From the NCBI GenBank assembly GCA_033720855.1, contig JAWWBR010000151.1, forward strand, positions 1 through 7,985: 7,985 nt of DNA, given 5' to 3'. The translations under genes and the position numbers were made by a program. The stretch is from SMXQ01 sp033720855 (GTDB lineage: Bacteria > Pseudomonadota > Alphaproteobacteria > SMXQ01). How positions within the stretch are numbered: the stretch's first letter is position 1; each line of letters begins with the position of its first letter. This document shows positions 5,368-7,985 of the stretch, in pieces. The notes beneath the pieces were generated by a model. The model made no database searches, was not told where the DNA came from, and saw only the letters and a list, made by a program, of their open reading frames with translations.

Positions 5368-6618
5368 CTAGAGAGCCTCACCCCGGACCAGACGGGGCAG
5401 CTCGCCGGCAAGCCCCATCGCCTCGCCCATGAACCAGCGCCGCGCCGGCCCGATCCGGTTGACCGCCGCGAGCCCGGCGCCACGCAGCAGTGCCAGCGGG
5501 CCGGCGTCGTTGGAAAACAACCGGTTCAGCAGATCGGTGGCGGCGGCCAGCGCGACATTGTCGAAGCGGCGCCAGCGCTGATAATCCTCGAGCACCGTGC
5601 GCATACCGAAGTCGAGGCCCAGCCTGCGCCCATCGACCACGACCTCGGCCAGGGCAGCGGCGTCGCGGATGCCGAGATTGAGCCCTTGGCCGGCGATGGG
5701 ATGGATGCCGTGGGCGGCGTCGCCGATCAGGGCGAGGCGGTCGGCGATATAGCTCTCGGCGAGGGACAGGCCCAGGGGATAGGACCAGCGCGGCCCGGTG
5801 GCCGCGACGGCTCCGAGGTGATCGCCGAAGCGCCTTCCGAGCTCGGCATCAAAATCCGCCGTGCCGAGATCGAGATAGGCTGCCACGAGGTCGGCCCGCT
5901 CGGTCCAGACGATGGAGGATCGGTGGCGCCCCGCGTCGTCGTCGCACATCGGCAGGATGGCGAAGGGCCCGGGGGCAAGGAAGCGCTCCTCGGCCGTGCC
6001 CTCGTGGGGCCGCTCGTGCACCACGGTGGTGACGATGGCGCCCTGGTCGTAGCGCCAATGGGTCTGATTGATGCCCGCCCCCTCGCGCACCGGCGAGCCG
6101 CGGCCGTCGGCGCCGACCACCAACGGCGCCGTCACTTGGGCCCCGTCGGCAAGGCGCACGACGGCCGCCACCGGTCCGCGTTCGATCGCAGCGACAGCGC
6201 AAGGCGCCAATAGGGTTATTGACCCGGCCGCCTCCACGGCGCCAACCAACGCCGACCGAATCACACGATTTTCGACGATATGCCCGAGCGGCCCCTCCGA
6301 CATCTCCTGGTGGGCGAAATGCAGGACCGCGGGCCGGTCGCCGTCGGTGATCCGAATGTCGAGGATCGGCGCGGCGTTCCCCGCCATTGCCTCCCATACG
6401 CCGAGGGTCTCGAAGACCCGGCGCGATCCGGCGGCGATCGCCGAAACCCGGCCATCGAATGCCGCATCGGACCAGGCCTGGGGATCGTCGCGTTCGACCA
6501 ATGCGACAGAGAGGCCGGCGGACGCCAGCGCCAGGGTCAGGGTCAGGCCGGCCATGCCGCCGCCGACCACGGTCGCATCGGCGGCGTGAACGGTGCTTTT
6601 CGAGCCTTGGTCGCTCAT
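5368..6618 (-). CDS. UbiH/UbiF/VisC/Coq6-family FAD-dependent ubiquinone-biosynthesis hydroxylase
   Basis: A class A flavoprotein monooxygenase predicted to hydroxylate the aromatic ring of a ubiquinone precursor, using NAD(P)H and O2, in the membrane-associated Ubi complex. The 416 residues show all three FAD signatures: GGGMAG (19-24) with Glu42 at the end of strand 2, the DG motif VVGADGRGSPVR (167-178), and the GD motif LIGDAAHGIHPIAGQGLNLG (297-316). HPIAGQGLNLG is diagnostic for the Ubi hydroxylase group rather than phenol or salicylate hydroxylases. Alphaproteobacteria use one or a few broad enzymes (UbiL, UbiM, UbiH) and sequence alone does not tell which ring carbon is used, so no symbol is given. 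I chose ATG at 6618, with GGAA upstream; a GTG at 6639 would add seven residues. It is convergent to the DUF971 gene and divergent from glnK. Confidence 0.92.
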   Translation of the reverse strand: MSDQGSKSTVHAADATVVGGGMAGLTLTLALASAGLSVALVERDDPQAWSDAAFDGRVSAIAAGSRRVFETLGVWEAMAGNAAPILDIRITDGDRPAVLHFAHQEMSEGPLGHIVENRVIRSALVGAVEAAGSITLLAPCAVAAIERGPVAAVVRLADGAQVTAPLVVGADGRGSPVREGAGINQTHWRYDQGAIVTTVVHERPHEGTAEERFLAPGPFAILPMCDDDAGRHRSSIVWTERADLVAAYLDLGTADFDAELGRRFGDHLGAVAATGPRWSYPLGLSLAESYIADRLALIGDAAHGIHPIAGQGLNLGIRDAAALAEVVVDGRRLGLDFGMRTVLEDYQRWRRFDNVALAAATDLLNRLFSNDAGPLALLRGAGLAAVNRIGPARRWFMGEAMGLAGELPRLVRGEAL

Positions 6619-6672
6619 GGAGGGAGTTTCCAACAGCACCGCACCAAGGTAAAGGCCGTGCGTTGTCTATAA

Positions 6673-6684
6673 ATTATGCATAAT
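6673..6684. promoter_or_regulatory. Perfect 12-bp palindrome, candidate operator
   Basis: ATTATGCATAAT is a perfect inverted repeat in an AT-rich island (about 6664-6715) within the ubiH-type/glnK divergent region. It lies 55 bases upstream of the hydroxylase ATG and 189 bases upstream of glnK. A second inverted repeat, TTATT-TGACT-AATAA (6688-6702), follows immediately. Spacing and symmetry suit a dimeric helix-turn-helix regulator. It does not match the NtrC consensus (TGCACC...GGTGCA), so the binding protein is unknown. Confidence 0.4.
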
Positions 6685-6757
6685 GTCTTATTTGACTAAT
6701 AAATAGGCAATATTCTGCCCCCTGGGCATACACACGGCCCCCCCATACGGCGGGATT

Positions 6758-6768
6758 GTTTAGTAAAC
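6758..6768. promoter_or_regulatory. Palindrome GTTTAGTAAAC upstream of glnK
   Basis: An 11-base symmetrical element (GTTTA-G-TAAAC) lies 39 bases upstream of the candidate -24 box of glnK. It differs from the 12-bp palindrome at 6673. The position suits an activator or repressor site, but symmetry alone is weak evidence. Confidence 0.25.
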
Positions 6769-6806
6769 CCTTGATTTATTGCCGTTTATCGAGATTCCCG
6801 CAAAAC

Positions 6807-6822
6807 CGGCACGGGCCTTGAA
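6807..6822 (+). promoter_or_regulatory. Candidate sigma-54 (-24/-12) promoter of glnK-amtB
   Basis: CGGCAC (6807-6812), five bases, TTGAA (6818-6822) matches the -24/-12 layout TGGCAC-N5-TTGCA/T in spacing, with one mismatch in each box. The -24 GG is kept and the -12 GC reads GA, a real weakness. Transcription would start near 6833, about 40 bases before the glnK ATG. Sigma-54 with NtrC control is the known rule for glnK-amtB in proteobacteria, and that prior supports the call. I found no convincing NtrC site upstream. Confidence 0.45.
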
Positions 6823-6873
6823 ACGGGATCGGACGCCTTCGGGGCAAAACAAAACAATGAAGGGGTACTGAAG

Positions 6874-7212
6874 ATGAAAATGATCATGGCAATCATCAAG
6901 CCCTTCATGCTCGATCCGGTCCGCGACGCCCTTTCCGAGTCCGGCGTCCAGGGCATGACCGTGAGCGAGGTGAAGGGGTTCGGGCGCCAGAAAGGCCATA
7001 CCGAGATTTATCGCGGCGCCGAATACGCCATCGACTTTCTTCCCAAACTGAAGATCGAGGTCGCCGTCGGCGACGATATCGCCGATCAGGTCGTCGAAGC
7101 CATCCAGAGGTCGGCGGCCACCGGCAAGATCGGCGACGGCAAGATATTCGTATCGGAAATCCTCTCTGCGGTGCGCATCCGTACCGGAGAGAAAGACGGC
7201 GAAGCCCTCTAG
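6874..7212 (+). CDS. glnK: PII nitrogen-regulatory protein GlnK
   Basis: A trimeric cytosolic signal protein that binds ATP/ADP and 2-oxoglutarate, is uridylylated by GlnD under nitrogen limitation, and blocks AmtB when nitrogen is ample. Length is the standard 112 residues. E. coli numbering applies without gaps: Gln39 (2-oxoglutarate/Mg), T-loop 37-55 with uridylylation site Tyr51 in YRGAEY, Lys58 in FLPKLKIEV, Lys90 in GDGKIFV, and Arg101/Arg103 in RIRTGE. Residue 54 is Asp as in E. coli GlnB, not Asn as in E. coli GlnK, so the name rests on linkage to amtB; alphaproteobacterial equivalents are also called GlnJ or GlnZ. AAGGGG lies about 9 bases upstream of the ATG. It is followed 24 bases later by amtB, with which it is surely cotranscribed. 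Confidence 0.96.
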   Translation: MKMIMAIIKPFMLDPVRDALSESGVQGMTVSEVKGFGRQKGHTEIYRGAEYAIDFLPKLKIEVAVGDDIADQVVEAIQRSAATGKIGDGKIFVSEILSAVRIRTGEKDGEAL

Positions 7213-7236
7213 AAATCAAAACAAGAGGAGATATCC

Positions 7237-7985
7237 ATGTTTAATCCCAAACGTCTATTCGGCGGGGCTTTGGCCGCGACGATGGCGGCGGTCGCCTTTG
7301 CCGGCGACGCTTTCGCCCAGGCGGCGCCCAAGCTCGATTCGGGCGACACCGCCTGGATGCTGACGTCGACCGCCCTGGTCCTGTTGATGACCATTCCCGG
7401 CGTCGCTTTGTTCTACGGCGGCATGGTGCGCAAGAAGGGTGTGCTGGCGGCGGTGATGCAGAGCTTCGCCATCACCTGCCTGATCTCCATCCTGTGGATG
7501 GTGGTCGGCTATTCCCTCGCCTTCGGCGAAGGCAACGCCTATGTCGGCGACCTGTCCAAGGTGATGCTGCGCCATATGGAAGTGGGGACGCTCTCGGGCA
7601 CCATCCCCGAATCGGTTTTCGTGATCTTCCAGATGACGTTCGCCATCATCACCCCGGCACTGATCGCCGGTTCCTTTGCCGACCGCATGAAATTCTCGGC
7701 ATTGCTGTGGTTTGTCGCCCTTTGGTCTCTGGTGGTCTACGCGCCCATCACCCACTGGGTGTGGGGCGGCGGATTCCTCAGCAAGGACGGCGTGCTCGAC
7801 TTCGCCGGCGGCACCGTGGTCCATATCAACGCCGGCGTCGCCGGCCTCGTCGGCGCCATCATGCTGGGCAAGCGTGTCGGCTACGGCACCGAGCACATGG
7901 CGCCGCACAACCTGACGCTTTCGGTGATCGGCGCATCGCTCCTGTGGGTCGGCTGGTTCGGCTTCAACGCCGGTTCGGCGGTGGC
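7237..7985 (+). CDS. amtB: Ammonium channel AmtB, C-terminus cut by window edge
   Basis: Inner-membrane trimeric channel that conducts ammonium/ammonia into the cell and is gated by GlnK. The 249 visible codons cover about 60 percent of a usual 430-450-residue protein. A signal peptide is clear: MFNPKR, a hydrophobic Ala-rich core, and AFA-Q at 25-28 for cleavage after Ala27. Transmembrane segments follow with family motifs: PGVALFYGGMVRKKGVL, FQMTFAIITPALIAGSFADR, APITHWVWGGG, LDFAGGTVVHINAG and WVGWFGFNAGSA. Asp188 and His196 of the precursor (161 and 169 after cleavage) correspond to the E. coli ammonium-site Asp160 and pore His168. A strong ribosome site AGAGGAG lies 6 bases before the ATG. 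The GlnK-docking C-terminal tail is outside the window. Confidence 0.97.
   Translation, partial: MFNPKRLFGGALAATMAAVAFAGDAFAQAAPKLDSGDTAWMLTSTALVLLMTIPGVALFYGGMVRKKGVLAAVMQSFAITCLISILWMVVGYSLAFGEGNAYVGDLSKVMLRHMEVGTLSGTIPESVFVIFQMTFAIITPALIAGSFADRMKFSALLWFVALWSLVVYAPITHWVWGGGFLSKDGVLDFAGGTVVHINAGVAGLVGAIMLGKRVGYGTEHMAPHNLTLSVIGASLLWVGWFGFNAGSAV

Noticed and set aside
5686..6213. Plus-strand open frame of 175 codons
   Set aside because: It is antisense to the FAD hydroxylase, which carries three diagnostic FAD motifs on the minus strand.

Overview
The window reads as chromosomal DNA of a GC-rich alphaproteobacterium, most likely from the Rhodospirillales or nearby. The evidence is a CnoX-type thioredoxin/TPR protein with an intact WCGPC site, a UPF0434/Trm112-like protein and DUF971 protein of alphaproteobacterial type, a UbiH/Coq6-family ubiquinone hydroxylase, and a glnK-amtB pair. 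No phage, transposase, CRISPR array or toxin-antitoxin module is visible.

Left part (1 to about 2670): polysaccharide-type accessory genes. A minus-strand group 1 glycosyltransferase (992 to beyond position 1) starts at TTG and loses its C-terminal end at the window edge. It is visibly richer in A/T-ending codons than the rest of the window. After a 552-base gene-free stretch, a plus-strand NAD-dependent UDP-glucuronate decarboxylase (UDP-xylose synthase, 1545-2501) follows. Together they suggest the edge of a surface or exopolysaccharide locus that may use xylose.

Middle part (2674 to 5331): a minus-strand tRNA-Gly(GCC) with its 3' end facing the polysaccharide genes marks the change to housekeeping DNA. 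A compact plus-strand run follows: cnoX (thioredoxin fold plus TPR), a stand-alone LON substrate-binding-domain protein, a small Trm112/UPF0434 protein and a DUF971 protein. Gaps are 7 to 13 bases, so this is almost certainly one operon. The first two genes suggest protein quality control, but no common pathway is proven.

Right part (5368 to 7985): a UbiH/UbiF/Coq6-family FAD monooxygenase lies convergent to the operon, with only 36 bases between the stop codons. A 255-base AT-rich divergent region separates it from glnK-amtB, the PII signal protein and ammonium channel of nitrogen control. That region holds a perfect 12-bp palindrome, two shorter inverted repeats and an imperfect sigma-54 (-24/-12) promoter placed correctly for glnK. 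amtB is cut by the right window edge.

The window is mostly ordinary chromosome. The points most worth a second look are the palindromes upstream of glnK/ubiH, the possible island boundary at tRNA-Gly, and the CnoX/LON-domain operon. I see no convincing evidence of a wholly new system.
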